A stretch of 64,000 bases of DNA from Glycomyces arizonensis DSM 44726 (GTDB taxonomy: Bacteria > Actinomycetota > Actinomycetes > Mycobacteriales > Micromonosporaceae): the NCBI RefSeq assembly GCF_000482705.1, contig NZ_AXWO01000018.1, positions 51,167 to 115,166 on the forward strand, in the 5' to 3' direction. How positions within the stretch are numbered: position 1 is the stretch's first letter; each line of letters starts with the position of its first letter. Positions 29,413 to 37,828 of the stretch are shown in pieces. The notes beneath the pieces were generated by a model that was not told where the DNA came from, ran no database searches, and worked only from the letters and a program-made list of their open reading frames with translations. The translations under genes and the position numbers were made by a program.

Positions 29413-30909
29413 CTATTCCAGACCGGTGTCCAGCACCCGCGCGATGGCCTGCTCGAAGCCGACCGTTCCGTCGGCGGGGGCCGTCGGGTCCTCGCGGCGC
29501 ACGTCGATCACGGCGCCGTTGAGGGCGGACAGCAGCACGTCGAGCGAGGTGCGGGCCACCGCTTCGGAGGCCAGGAGCGTTTCGGGGTCCTCCTGGCCGA
29601 ACGCCTTGGTGCGCATGGGGGTGGCGGTGCGCTCGGGGTTGACGCAGTTGACCCGGATGCCGTCGTCGCTCCATTCGTCGGCCAGCGCCTGAGTGAGGTT
29701 GACCATGGCGGCCTTGGCGGAGGAGTAGAGGCTGTAGTTCGCGCGGCCGCGGGTGTAGCTCGAAGAGGTGTAGAGCAGCAGCTGCCCGCCGGTCGCGGCC
29801 AGATAGGGGAACGCGGCGCGGGCGATGTGCACCGGGGCGAGGTAGTTGACCTGGAAGGTCTTGTCGATATCGGCGGTGCTGGTGTTGTTGAGCCGGCCGA
29901 TCTGGAGCACGCCCGCGGTGTTGACGACGAAGTCGATCCTGCCGGTCTCGCGGTGCGCCTTCTCGAGGGCCTCGGTGATGTCGTCGGGGTTCTCGACGTG
30001 GGTGCCGGTGGTGGAACGGGAGAAGCGGTAGACGTCGGCGCCGTACGATTCAGCGAGTTCGCTCAGGTCGCTGCCGATGCCGTAGGAGCCGCCGAACACC
30101 ACCAGCGTCCTGCCGGTCAGGTTCGCCCGGTAGTCCTCCTCGGAAGGCGACGGGACGGCGGTGGTGGCCAGCTGGAACAGCTTGTCCGCGATGTAGAGGT
30201 CCACCGGCTGCGTGACCTTCAGGTTCCACTCGTCTCCGGCGACGACGTGGATGGGGACGCTGGGCAGGTACTTGAGCACCACCGAGCAGTCGTCCGTGGC
30301 CTCGAAGTTGGGGTCCTTGTCCGCCTCGTCGTAGGCGGCGCGGATGGTGGCGAGCTTGAACGCCTGCGGCGTCTGGCCGCGCCGCAGCCGGGCCCGCTCG
30401 GGCACGTCGGTGATGAACTCGCCGTCGTGGCCGTGGGTGCGGGTGACGATGACGGTGTCCGAGGAGGGGATCGCGACGTCGACCGCGTCGTAGCGGTTCA
30501 GGGCGGCGACGGTCTCGGCGATGACCCGGTGCGAGATCAGGGGGCGCACGGCGTCGTGGAAGACCAGCCGGTGGTCGGGGGAGGAGTCGGCCCGCGCCTC
30601 GAGGTGGGCGATGGCGGCCTTGGTGCTCTCGGAGCGGGTGGCGCCGCCGGAGACGACGTCGGTGACCTTGGTGAACCCGGCCTTCTTGACGATGGCCTTC
30701 ACCTCGTCGATGTGGCCCGGGGCCATGAGCACGAGGATGTCGTCGATCTCATCGGCTTTCTCGAAAGCCTCCAGAGTGTGCTGAATCACGGGTTTGCCGG
30801 CGATCTTGATGAGCTGCTTGGGGATGCTCAGGCCGATCCGCTGACCGGTGCCTCCGGCCAGCACCACTGCCGTGACGCCTGGCCGCCGGTCTGCTCCGCG
30901 ATGGGACAA
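29413..30909 (-). CDS. Fused cytidylyltransferase/SDR, probable CDP-ribitol synthase (TarI-TarJ/Bcs1-like)
   Basis: A 498-residue two-domain enzyme. Residues 10-235 are an IspD/TarI-type cytidylyltransferase (VLAGGTGQRIGLSIPKQLI, FHDAVRPLI). Residues 255-498 are a short-chain dehydrogenase with VVFGGSYGIGSDL and the catalytic YSLYSSAKAAM. The same fusion in Haemophilus Bcs1/Acs1 reduces ribulose-5-phosphate and makes CDP-ribitol. The first gene of a minus-strand group with two polyol-phosphate polymerases and a TarS-like transferase, so CDP-ribitol for a wall polymer is the likely product. The start is TTG 30909, with AAGGAGG well spaced upstream; upstream in-frame sequence is not IspD-like. 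Confidence 0.87.
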   Translation of the reverse strand: MSHRGADRRPGVTAVVLAGGTGQRIGLSIPKQLIKIAGKPVIQHTLEAFEKADEIDDILVLMAPGHIDEVKAIVKKAGFTKVTDVVSGGATRSESTKAAIAHLEARADSSPDHRLVFHDAVRPLISHRVIAETVAALNRYDAVDVAIPSSDTVIVTRTHGHDGEFITDVPERARLRRGQTPQAFKLATIRAAYDEADKDPNFEATDDCSVVLKYLPSVPIHVVAGDEWNLKVTQPVDLYIADKLFQLATTAVPSPSEEDYRANLTGRTLVVFGGSYGIGSDLSELAESYGADVYRFSRSTTGTHVENPDDITEALEKAHRETGRIDFVVNTAGVLQIGRLNNTSTADIDKTFQVNYLAPVHIARAAFPYLAATGGQLLLYTSSSYTRGRANYSLYSSAKAAMVNLTQALADEWSDDGIRVNCVNPERTATPMRTKAFGQEDPETLLASEAVARTSLDVLLSALNGAVIDVRREDPTAPADGTVGFEQAIARVLDTGLE

Positions 30910-31076
30910 GGTGGTTCCTCCTTGAGTTGCTTCGCCCCGGTATCGGTGGAAAGGCCAGCGACGGCGCGGACGCTCTTGTTCCGAGCGGTGAGAGGCGTCG
31001 GCGAGGGATCGCGATGACCGGCAGGGCAAATCAGTGGCCGATCGGCAGGTCAGCCGTCGGCTGTGCTCGCCTGTGG

Positions 31077-31082
31077 ATTCTA
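31077..31082 (-). promoter_or_regulatory. Possible -10 box of the CDP-ribitol synthase operon
   Basis: TAGAAT on the minus strand, preceded by TG (extended -10), lies 168 nt upstream of the TTG start. The -35 region is poor. The rest of 30910-31140 shows no gene. Confidence 0.3.
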
Positions 31083-31152
31083 TCAGCCCTGACATCGTGT
31101 CCGTTTGCCCCGACTTTGCCCGGCATTCACCTGAGGACACTGCGAAATCGCA

Positions 31153-31519
31153 GCTCGGCCTCCCCTCGCCGAGTCCTAGGCAGCGGGCGACGCACTGCCC
31201 AATGCGACCAGGAAGGATGCCTCACATTCGCGGTTCAGCGGAGATGCTTCCTTCCTGTGCCAGAGGTCGGCGGCTGTTTTCCCTCACGCGCGGGTCAGCG
31301 CTCGAACCCGACACGGAGAAGCCCGCCGCGCACTGCTTCCCCTCGCGCGCGGGTCAACGTCCATACCGAGCAGGCCGTCATCCGGGCGCTCATGCTTCCC
31401 CTCGCGCGAGTCAACTGCAGGACACTGTTCAGCCTGCTTTCCCTCGCGCGCGGCTCAGCGACGGCGTCCCGGAAGACGATGCTCAGCATCCACCGCCTCC
31501 CTTCGCACCCAGGTCAGCG
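31153..31519 (+). CRISPR. Degenerate type I-E-like CRISPR array, no cas genes in window
   Basis: Imperfect repeats of 25-28 nt lie at about 31153-31180, 31213-31240, 31273-31300, 31333-31359, 31391-31415, 31433-31460 and 31493-31519. The best copies read CTGCTTCCCCTCGCGCGCGG followed by GTCAACG; the TTCCCC-GCGC-GGG core resembles type I-E repeats of actinobacteria. Unique spacers are 32, 32, 32, 31, 17 and 32 nt, so one is truncated. The outer repeats are badly decayed, and the last one overlaps the stop of the next gene. No cas gene is nearby, so this is probably a relic or a stand-alone array. Confidence 0.6.
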
Positions 31520-32323
31520 GCGGCGGGGGGCGTCGAGTCGTTCCAGCGCCCGGGCGCTGGCCGGGTGCGGCGCGAGCTGGCCGTGCTTCTCGCGTTCGGC
31601 GCACAGCTCCGCCAGCCGCTCGTACGCCGCCGAGCCCAGCAGCTCGATCAGCTCGGTCCGGTAGGAGCGCCACACCGGTTCGGCGGCCGTGTGCGCCAGC
31701 GGCGAGCCGGTGCACCACCAGTCGAAGTCGTGGCCGCCCGGCCCCCACGAGGCCCGGTCGAACTCGGTGATGAGGGTGACCTCCACGCTGGTGCCGTCGG
31801 CGCGGTGCTCGGTCTTGAAGTCGCGCTTGACCGGCAGCTGCCAGCACACCTCCGGCTTGTACTCCATCGGGTGGACCCCGTCGCGCAGCGCCTGCTGGTG
31901 CAGCGCGCAGCCCGAGCCGGTGGGAAAGCCCTCGCGGTTGTGGAAGACGCAGGCGCCGTCGACCACGGCGGTCTTCCGAGCCGGCTCCTCCACTCCCTCG
32001 TCGTTCTCGAGGGTGTCGTCGACGATCGTGTCCTTCCACCGCCGGTGCAGCTGCCACGTCTCGGGCGTGAGCTTCTTCGCCGCCCGGCGGGTGCGCGCGA
32101 TGTCCTCGTCGTCGGTGTAGAACGCCCCGTGGAGGCAGCAGCCGTCCGCAGGCCGCCCGAAGTCGATCCCCGGGCACCCGCCGGCCTCGGGGGCCCTGCC
32201 GAACACGCACCCCCAGCGCGAGAGCAGCCACGTCAGGTCCGCCCGGATCAGCGTCTGCGGGTCCTCGGGATCGAAGAACTCGACCCATTCGCGGTCGAAG
32301 TTCGGCTCCACCTCGTCGGTCAT
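31514..32323 (-). CDS. Conserved cysteine-rich actinobacterial protein (Rv0495c-like)
   Basis: A 269-residue soluble protein that begins FDREWVEFFDPEDPQTLIRA. Conserved cysteines lie in RWGCVFG, GGCPG, DGCCLHGAFY, GACVFHN, SGCALHQ, EVCWQLP and WWCTGSP. The pattern suggests a metal or Fe-S cluster site, as in YkgJ-like proteins. The same family is found near the sugar-phosphate isomerase and proC/bldC genes in mycobacteria. Function unknown. Its stop codon falls inside the last CRISPR-like repeat. It diverges from the isomerase gene across a 220-nt region holding duplicated promoter-like sequence. Confidence 0.75.
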   Translation of the reverse strand: MTDEVEPNFDREWVEFFDPEDPQTLIRADLTWLLSRWGCVFGRAPEAGGCPGIDFGRPADGCCLHGAFYTDDEDIARTRRAAKKLTPETWQLHRRWKDTIVDDTLENDEGVEEPARKTAVVDGACVFHNREGFPTGSGCALHQQALRDGVHPMEYKPEVCWQLPVKRDFKTEHRADGTSVEVTLITEFDRASWGPGGHDFDWWCTGSPLAHTAAEPVWRSYRTELIELLGSAAYERLAELCAEREKHGQLAPHPASARALERLDAPRRR

Positions 32324-32395
32324 CGGTCAACCGTACCCACCGGAGCCGCTCCGGGGGCGCATGCGCGGCGGAGCCGGAGGCGCCGGTGTCCAAGC

Positions 32396-32537
32396 CCGCC
32401 CGCGCGGCGCGGCGTACCCGGCTGCACCGAGCCGTCGAGAACTCGGGAGGAGGGTCCGCCCGCCACGGGTGCACCCCGTTCCACCGAGCCGTCAAAAGCC
32501 CGGGAGGAGGGTCCGCCCGCGCGGCGCGGCGTACCCT
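32396..32537. repeat. Interleaved duplicated segments between divergent genes
   Basis: A 19-nt segment, CGCGCGGCGCGGCGTACCC, occurs at 32400-32418 and again at 32518-32536. Between them a roughly 40-nt unit (CACCGAGCCGTC...GGGAGGAGGGTCCGCCCG) occurs at about 32424-32463 and 32481-32520, period 57. The second 19-nt copy contains the likely -10 box of the isomerase gene. The first copy is therefore a duplicated promoter half. Confidence 0.6.
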
Positions 32538-32544
32538 GGTGTGG
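32532..32544 (+). promoter_or_regulatory. Putative leaderless promoter of the isomerase gene
   Basis: TACCCT at 32532-32537 is followed by 6 nt and GTG 32544. This fits transcription starting at the start codon. Confidence 0.5.
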
Positions 32545-33341
32545 TGACCCAGTCCGTCCCGGTTCTGCTCTCGACCACCTCCGTCTACCCCGAGCCCACC
32601 TCGGTGGGCTTCGAGCTGGCCGCCGAGCTGGGCTACGACGGCGTGGAGCTCATGGTCTTCACCGACCGGATCTCGCAGGACCCGTCCGCGGCCGCCGGCC
32701 TCTCGCGCCACTACGGCGTCAAGATCGGCGCCGTCCACGCCCCCTGCCTGCTGGTCACCCAGCGCGTGTGGAGCGCCGACCCCTGGACGCGGCTGCGCCG
32801 GTCGGTCCAGGCCGCCGAATACCTCGACGCGCCCACCGTCGTCATCCACCCGCCGTTCTCCTGGCAGCGCGACTACGCCAAGAAGTTCTCCGCGGTCCTC
32901 GACAGCCTCAAGGCCCGGTACCCGGACATCACCATCGCCGTGGAGAACATGTTCCCGCTCAAACTCGGCAGGCGCAAGCTCGTCCCCTACAGCCCCCACT
33001 GGGACCCCACCCGCCACGGCTACGACGCCTACACGCTCGACCTGTCCCACTGCGCCGCCTCGGGCGCCGACGCGCTCGCCATGGCCGAGCGCATGGGCGA
33101 GGGCCTGCGGCACATCCACCTGTGCGACGGCACCACGCCCGGCTCGGACGCCCACATGGTGCCCGGCCGCGGCACCCAGCCGTGCGCCGAACTCCTCGGC
33201 AAGCTCGCCGCCGCCGACTGGGACGGCTCGGTCACCCTCGAAGTCAACACGCGCAAGTCCGGCAACCGCTCCCGCCGCGCCGACGATCTCGCCGAGTCCC
33301 TGCACTTCGCCCGCAGCGGCCTCACGGCCGCCAGCGCCTGA
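32544..33341 (+). CDS. TIM-barrel sugar phosphate isomerase/epimerase-like protein
   Basis: A 265-residue protein of the xylose isomerase-like TIM-barrel family. Metal-site residues are expected in VVIHPPF, ITIAVENMFP (Glu), TLDLSHCA (Asp, His), LRHIHLCDG (His, Asp) and VTLEVNTRK (Glu), all present. Substrate unknown. A homologue lies beside the cysteine-rich gene in mycobacteria (Rv0498 by position). The GTG at 32544 is chosen because of the leaderless promoter signal and because upstream in-frame sequence is a low-complexity repeat. Confidence 0.82.
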   Translation: MTQSVPVLLSTTSVYPEPTSVGFELAAELGYDGVELMVFTDRISQDPSAAAGLSRHYGVKIGAVHAPCLLVTQRVWSADPWTRLRRSVQAAEYLDAPTVVIHPPFSWQRDYAKKFSAVLDSLKARYPDITIAVENMFPLKLGRRKLVPYSPHWDPTRHGYDAYTLDLSHCAASGADALAMAERMGEGLRHIHLCDGTTPGSDAHMVPGRGTQPCAELLGKLAAADWDGSVTLEVNTRKSGNRSRRADDLAESLHFARSGLTAASA

Positions 33342-33563
33342 GCCTCCTCTCCCCAGCGGTTCCCCGTCCGAGGCGGTCTCGCGTTTCTCGCCGTTGCGCA
33401 GCGAACGGGCCGCCGGTCCCCGCATCATGGACGCCGGGTGAACTCCACCGGATCCGGACCGGTCGCGGCCCTGCCCCGGCCATCGTGAGTTCCACCCGGG
33501 TTCACGTCCGCGGATTACCGTTTGCGGCCGTCGCTGATCCACAGAACCGACTGAGGTGGCCCA
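33342..33563. other. 222-nt gap before the wbp-type cluster
   Basis: No gene or clear repeat is seen. GAGGTGG at about 33553-33559 is the ribosome-binding site for ATG 33564. The region probably holds the promoter of the wbp-type operon, but no convincing box was found. Confidence 0.3.
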
Positions 33564-34655
33564 ATGACAACCGAGGAACGCACATTCATACCGCCGGCCA
33601 GACCGGTCATCGGCCAGGCCGAGATCGACGCGGCCGTGGCCGTGCTCCGATCGGGGCAGGTGGTGCAGGGCCCGGAGGTGGCCGGGTTCGAAGCGGAGTT
33701 CGGGAAGGTCGCCGGCACCGGGCACTGCGTGGCGGTGAACTCGGGGACCTCGGCGCTGCAACTGGCGCTCATGGCGCTCGGGATCGGGCCGGGCGACGAG
33801 GTGATCGTCCCCTCGTTCTCGTTCGCCGCCTCGGCGAACGCGGTGCGCCTGGTCGGGGCCGAGCCGGTCTTCGCCGACATCGAGCCGGGCAGCTTCTGCC
33901 TCGACCCGGACGCGGTCGCCGCACTGGTCGGGCCGCGCACGGCCGCGGTCATGCCGGTGCACCTGTACGGGCACCCGGCCGACCTGCGCCGCCTGCTGCC
34001 GCTGGCCGAGCGGCACGGCCTGGCCGTGGTCGAGGACGCCTGCCAGGCGCACGGGGCCGAACTGGACGGGCGTCCGGTCGGCTCGTTCGGCGCGGTGGGG
34101 GCGTTCAGCTTCTATCCGACGAAGAACATGCACGCCCTGGAGGGCGGCATGGTCACCACCGACGACGCCGCCCTGGCCCGGACGCTGCGGCTGCTGCGCA
34201 ACCAGGGCATGGAGCAGCGCTACGCCAACGAGATCGTGGGCGCGAACATGCGCATGACCGACGTGGCCGCCGCGATCGGCCGCGTCCAGCTGCGGCGGCT
34301 CGATGAGTGGACCGAGGCGCGCCGCGCGAACGCCGCCTTCCTCGACAATGCCGTCACCGCCGCGCTCGTCCCGCCGGTGTCGCCCGGCGCCCGGCACGTG
34401 TACCACCAGTACACCGTCCGCGTCGAAGGCGACCGCGACGCCGCCCGGGAGCGGCTCCAGGCCGCGGGGGTCGGCAGCGCGGTCTACTACCCGACGCCGA
34501 TCCACCGCCTCGCCCCGTACGCACAGGCGCGCGCGGACCTGCCCGAGACCGACCGGGCGGCCGCCGAGGTGCTGTCGCTGCCGGTGCATCCCTCGCTGTC
34601 CCCCGGCGACCTCGACCGCGTCGCGGCCGCGGTGAACGCCTTGGAGCGGCCATGA
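33564..34655 (+). CDS. wbpE: DegT/DnrJ/EryC1 aminotransferase, WbpE-like
   Basis: A 363-residue PLP-dependent sugar aminotransferase. The catalytic lysine is K187 in SFYPTKNMHALEGG, and VVEDACQAHGAEL carries the PLP-contacting aspartate. Members of this family aminate keto sugars on nucleotide carriers; WbpE converts the 3-keto form of UDP-GlcNAcA to the 3-amino sugar using L-glutamate. The 3-dehydrogenase, 6-dehydrogenase, acetyltransferase and 2-epimerase of the same pathway are all within 5 kb, which is the basis for the WbpE assignment. It overlaps the next gene by 4 nt. Confidence 0.85.
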   Translation: MTTEERTFIPPARPVIGQAEIDAAVAVLRSGQVVQGPEVAGFEAEFGKVAGTGHCVAVNSGTSALQLALMALGIGPGDEVIVPSFSFAASANAVRLVGAEPVFADIEPGSFCLDPDAVAALVGPRTAAVMPVHLYGHPADLRRLLPLAERHGLAVVEDACQAHGAELDGRPVGSFGAVGAFSFYPTKNMHALEGGMVTTDDAALARTLRLLRNQGMEQRYANEIVGANMRMTDVAAAIGRVQLRRLDEWTEARRANAAFLDNAVTAALVPPVSPGARHVYHQYTVRVEGDRDAARERLQAAGVGSAVYYPTPIHRLAPYAQARADLPETDRAAAEVLSLPVHPSLSPGDLDRVAAAVNALERP

Positions 34656-35662
34656 GCGGAGCACCGCACCTGCGCGTCGGACTGGTGGGCCTGGGCGCGA
34701 TGGGCCGCAACCACGCCCGCGTCCTCGGCGGCCTCGACGGCGTCGAGCTGGCCGGCGTGGCCGACCCGGTCCCCGACAAGCGCTTCACGCTGCCGGGGGT
34801 GCCCGCGGTCGAGAGCGTCGCGGAACTCGTCGATCTCGGCATCGACTACGCGGTGGTGGCCTGCCCGACCGCGTTCCACGAGTCGGTCGGGCTGGCCCTG
34901 GCCGAGGCCGGCGTGCACACGCTGATCGAGAAGCCGCTGGCGCACACCGTCGCGGCCGCGCGCCGCCTGGCCGAGGCGTTCGGCTCGCGCGGCCTGGTGG
35001 CCGGGGTGGGGCACATCGAGCGGTACAACCCGGCGGTCGTCAGCCTCCGCTCCCGGCTGGAGTCCGGTGAGCTCGGCGAGGTATTGCAGGTGGTGACGCG
35101 CCGCCAGGGGCCCTTCCCGCACCGCATCGCCGATGTCGGCGTGGTCAAGGACCTCGCCACGCACGACATCGACCTGACCTGCTGGGTCACCGGGCAGTCG
35201 TACGAGTCGATCACCGCCCGGACCGTCTCGCGCTCGGGCCGCGAGCACGAGGACCTGCTCTCGGCCATCGGGCACCTGACCGACGGGGCGATCGCGAACC
35301 ACTCGGTGAACTGGTTGAGCCCGTTCAAGGAGCGCACGACGGTCGTCACCGGCGACCGCGGCTGCTTCGTGGCCGACACCCTCACCGGGGACCTGACGTT
35401 CTACGCCAACGGCGTCGAGCACACCGAGTGGGAGGCGCTGCGCGCGTTCCGGGGCGTGTCCGAGGGCGACATGGTCCGCTACGCGATCCGCAAGCGCGAG
35501 CCGCTCCTGGTCGAGCACGAGCACTTCCGCGACGCGGTCCTCGGCCTCGACAACGACGTCGTCGGCCTCGCGCAGGGCCTGGCGACCGTCGCGGTCTCCG
35601 ACACGATGCTGCGCTCGGCCGAGCTCGGCCGGACCATCGCGATTTCGATTGGAAGTGAGTGA
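34652..35662 (+). CDS. wbpB: Gfo/Idh/MocA oxidoreductase, WbpB-like UDP-GlcNAcA 3-dehydrogenase
   Basis: A 336-residue NAD-dependent oxidoreductase. The Rossmann motif GLVGLGAMGRNHARVLGG is at the N-terminus, and the family's catalytic lysine lies in LIEKPLAHT. HDIDLTCWVTG sits in the substrate-binding domain. WbpB oxidises C3 of UDP-GlcNAcA before amination. The ATG at 34652 overlaps the aminotransferase stop, so the two enzymes are coupled. The 3-dehydrogenase role is inferred from context; the fold alone does not define the substrate. Confidence 0.82.
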   Translation: MSGAPHLRVGLVGLGAMGRNHARVLGGLDGVELAGVADPVPDKRFTLPGVPAVESVAELVDLGIDYAVVACPTAFHESVGLALAEAGVHTLIEKPLAHTVAAARRLAEAFGSRGLVAGVGHIERYNPAVVSLRSRLESGELGEVLQVVTRRQGPFPHRIADVGVVKDLATHDIDLTCWVTGQSYESITARTVSRSGREHEDLLSAIGHLTDGAIANHSVNWLSPFKERTTVVTGDRGCFVADTLTGDLTFYANGVEHTEWEALRAFRGVSEGDMVRYAIRKREPLLVEHEHFRDAVLGLDNDVVGLAQGLATVAVSDTMLRSAELGRTIAISIGSE

Positions 35663-35664
35663 GC

Positions 35665-36948
35665 ATGCGGATCTGCGTCGTCGCCCTGGGAAAGATCGGG
35701 CTGCCGCTGGCCGTGCAGTTCGCCTCCAAGGGCCACCAGGTCGTCGGCGCCGATGTCGACGAGCGCGTGGTCGACCGGGTGAACGAGGGCATCGAGCCGT
35801 TCCCCGGCGAGCACGGCCTCGCCGAGCGGCTCCGTGACGCGGTCGCGAGCGGGCGCCTGCGGGCCACCGTCGACACCACCGCGGCCGTCCGCGAGGCCGA
35901 GGCCGTCGTCATCGTCGTGCCCCTGTTCGTCGACGCCGACGGCGTCCCCGACTTCGGCTGGATGGACGGCGCCACCGAGGCCGTCGCCGCGGGCCTGCGG
36001 CCGGGCACGCTGGTCTCCTACGAGACGACCCTCCCGGTCGGCACCACCCGCGGCCGGTGGGCCGCCATGCTCGAGGCCGGCTCGGGCCTGGCCGCCGGTG
36101 CCGATTTCCATCTCGTCTTCAGTCCCGAACGCGTCCTCACCGGCCGCGTGTTCGCCGACCTCGCCCGCTACCCCAAGCTCGTCGGCGGCCTCGACGACGC
36201 CTCGGCGCTGGCCGGGGTCCGGTTCTACGAGGCGGTGCTCGACTTCGACGACCGGGACGACCTGCCCCGGCCGAACGGCGTGTGGGACCTCGGCTCGGCC
36301 GAGGCCGCCGAGATGGCCAAACTCGCCGAGACGACCTACCGCGACGTCAACATCGGCCTGGCCAACCAGTTCGCGCGCTTCGCCGACCGGCACGGCCTGG
36401 ACGTCATGAAGGTCATCGAGGCCTGCAACTCCCAGCCCTACTCCCACCTCCACCGGCCCGGCATCGCCGTCGGCGGCCACTGCATCCCGATCTATCCGCA
36501 GATGTACCTGTGGAACGACCCCGAGGCCACCATCGTGCGCGAGGCCAGGCGCGCCAACGCCGCCATGCCCGCCTACGCCGCGGGCGTCCTCGCCGCCGCC
36601 TACGGCGACCTGACCGGCGCGGGCGTGCTCGTCCTCGGCGCCGCCTACCGCGGCGGCGTCAAGGAGACGGCGTTCTCGGGAGTGTTCGGCCTGGTCGAGT
36701 CCCTGCGCGAGCGCGGGGCGGTGCCGTTCGTGTCCGACCCGATGTACACCGGCGCCGAACTCGAGGCCGAAGGCCTGCCCGCCCACCGCGGCGAGAGCGT
36801 CACCGCCGCGGTCGTCCAGGCCGACCACGCCGAGTACCGGGCCCTGAGCCCGGCCGACCTGCCCGACGTGAAAGTCCTCCTCGACGGCCGCCGCGTCACC
36901 GACCCGGCCGCCTGGCGGGGCCGCCGCCACATCGTCATCGGCGGATAG
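35665..36948 (+). CDS. wbpA: UDP-GlcNAc 6-dehydrogenase-type nucleotide sugar dehydrogenase, WbpA-like
   Basis: A 427-residue dehydrogenase that oxidises a UDP-HexNAc to the uronic acid. It has VVALGKIGLPLAVQFASKGH, the family segment FSPERVLTGRVF, the central helix AEMAKLAETTYRDVNIGLAN and the catalytic cysteine C273 in VGGHCIPIYP. All are intact. ATG 35665 follows GGAAG by 9 nt; GTG 35659, overlapping the previous stop, is an alternative. It is the first committed enzyme of the pathway but the third gene of the plus-strand operon. Its stop codon lies in a segment that is repeated 55 nt downstream. Confidence 0.9.
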   Translation: MRICVVALGKIGLPLAVQFASKGHQVVGADVDERVVDRVNEGIEPFPGEHGLAERLRDAVASGRLRATVDTTAAVREAEAVVIVVPLFVDADGVPDFGWMDGATEAVAAGLRPGTLVSYETTLPVGTTRGRWAAMLEAGSGLAAGADFHLVFSPERVLTGRVFADLARYPKLVGGLDDASALAGVRFYEAVLDFDDRDDLPRPNGVWDLGSAEAAEMAKLAETTYRDVNIGLANQFARFADRHGLDVMKVIEACNSQPYSHLHRPGIAVGGHCIPIYPQMYLWNDPEATIVREARRANAAMPAYAAGVLAAAYGDLTGAGVLVLGAAYRGGVKETAFSGVFGLVESLRERGAVPFVSDPMYTGAELEAEGLPAHRGESVTAAVVQADHAEYRALSPADLPDVKVLLDGRRVTDPAAWRGRRHIVIGG

Positions 36949-37019
36949 CCGCCCGGGCGCCGCAGATTTCCCGACGAAGACGGCTCCGGGCATCGGCCGG
37001 TGGCCGCCCGGGGCGCCGC
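36936..37019 (+). repeat. Direct repeat spanning the wbpA stop codon
   Basis: The 28-nt segment 36936-36963, which contains the TAG stop, recurs at 36991-37019 with two single-base insertions and a few changes. The shared core is GCCGCCCGGGCGCCGC. The second copy abuts the end of the convergent acetyltransferase gene. Confidence 0.6.
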
Positions 37020-37024
37020 GCGCC

Positions 37025-37642
37025 TCAGCCCGCGCGGCGCTCGCGGTCCTCCTCGGCCAGGCGCCCGTCCGCTTCGCGGTAGCGCTCGCCGGTCTGCGGG
37101 CACACCCACACGCCCGGCTCGGCCGGGTCGGCCTCCAGCTTCGCCCCCGAGCGGCCGACCCATCCGGCCCGCCGGGCGGGCACGCCCATGACCAGCGCAT
37201 GGTCGGGCACGTCGCCGGTCACCACGGCCCCGGCCGCCACCATCGCCCAGCGTCCGACGCGGATCGGCGCGACGCAGACCGCGCGGGCGCCGATGGAGGC
37301 GCCCTCGGCGACGTCCACCCCGACGGCCTCCCAGTCGTCGGCGCGCTTGAGTCCGCCGTCGGGGGTCACCGCGCGCGGGTTGCGGTCGTTGGTCAGCACG
37401 GCCGCCGGGCCGACGAAGACGCCGTCCGCGAGTCGCGCCGGCTCGTACACCAGCGCGTAGTTCTGGAGCTTCACGTTGTCGCCGATCCAGACGCCGGTGC
37501 CGACGTAGGCGCCGCGCCCGATCACGCAGTCGGCGCCGAGCCGCGCCTGCTCGCGGATCTGGGCGAGCTCCCAGACGCTCGTGCCCTCGCCTATCTCGGC
37601 GCTCTCGTGCACCTGCGCCGTTTCCTGAACCCTGTAGGACAT
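37025..37642 (-). CDS. wbpD: Left-handed beta-helix N-acetyltransferase, WbpD-like
   Basis: A 205-residue hexapeptide-repeat acetyltransferase. Repeats such as AQVHESAEIGEGTSVWELAQ and GVWIGDNVKLQNYALVY build the helix, and VLTNDRNPRAVTPDGG is the loop typical of WbpD-type enzymes. WbpD acetylates the 3-amino group of UDP-GlcNAc(3NH2)A. It is on the opposite strand from the wbpA-B-E operon and has its own promoter with a perfect TATAAT. The C-terminal 40 residues (GVWVCPQTGERYREADGRLA) are an added tail with a single cysteine. Confidence 0.85.
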   Translation of the reverse strand: MSYRVQETAQVHESAEIGEGTSVWELAQIREQARLGADCVIGRGAYVGTGVWIGDNVKLQNYALVYEPARLADGVFVGPAAVLTNDRNPRAVTPDGGLKRADDWEAVGVDVAEGASIGARAVCVAPIRVGRWAMVAAGAVVTGDVPDHALVMGVPARRAGWVGRSGAKLEADPAEPGVWVCPQTGERYREADGRLAEEDRERRAG

Positions 37643-37679
37643 TGGTCGCCTTCTGCTGTCGGGGCGGATTGAAGGAGCG

Positions 37680-37685
37680 ATTATA
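37680..37685 (-). promoter_or_regulatory. Consensus -10 box for the wbpD-type gene
   Basis: A perfect TATAAT on the minus strand lies 38 nt upstream of ATG 37642, and AGAAGG is the likely ribosome-binding site. The -35 region has no good match. The acetyltransferase gene may therefore be transcribed apart from the 2-epimerase gene. Confidence 0.45.
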
Positions 37686-37828
37686 CGGACGCCGTCTCCC
37701 TTGCGCGGCGAGTCGGCGACAATCGCATTCCGAATGAACCGGAAAGGAAATTCCCGTGAATTCGATCGCGGCGCCGAATGCGTCGCCCGATGCCGCGAGG
37801 AGCGGGCGGCGATTCCGGAGCCTCGAAT

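Noticed and set aside
30910..33563. Search for cas genes near the CRISPR-like array
   Set aside because: Both neighbours are conserved metabolic or unknown genes; none has Cas motifs, so no active CRISPR-Cas locus is claimed.
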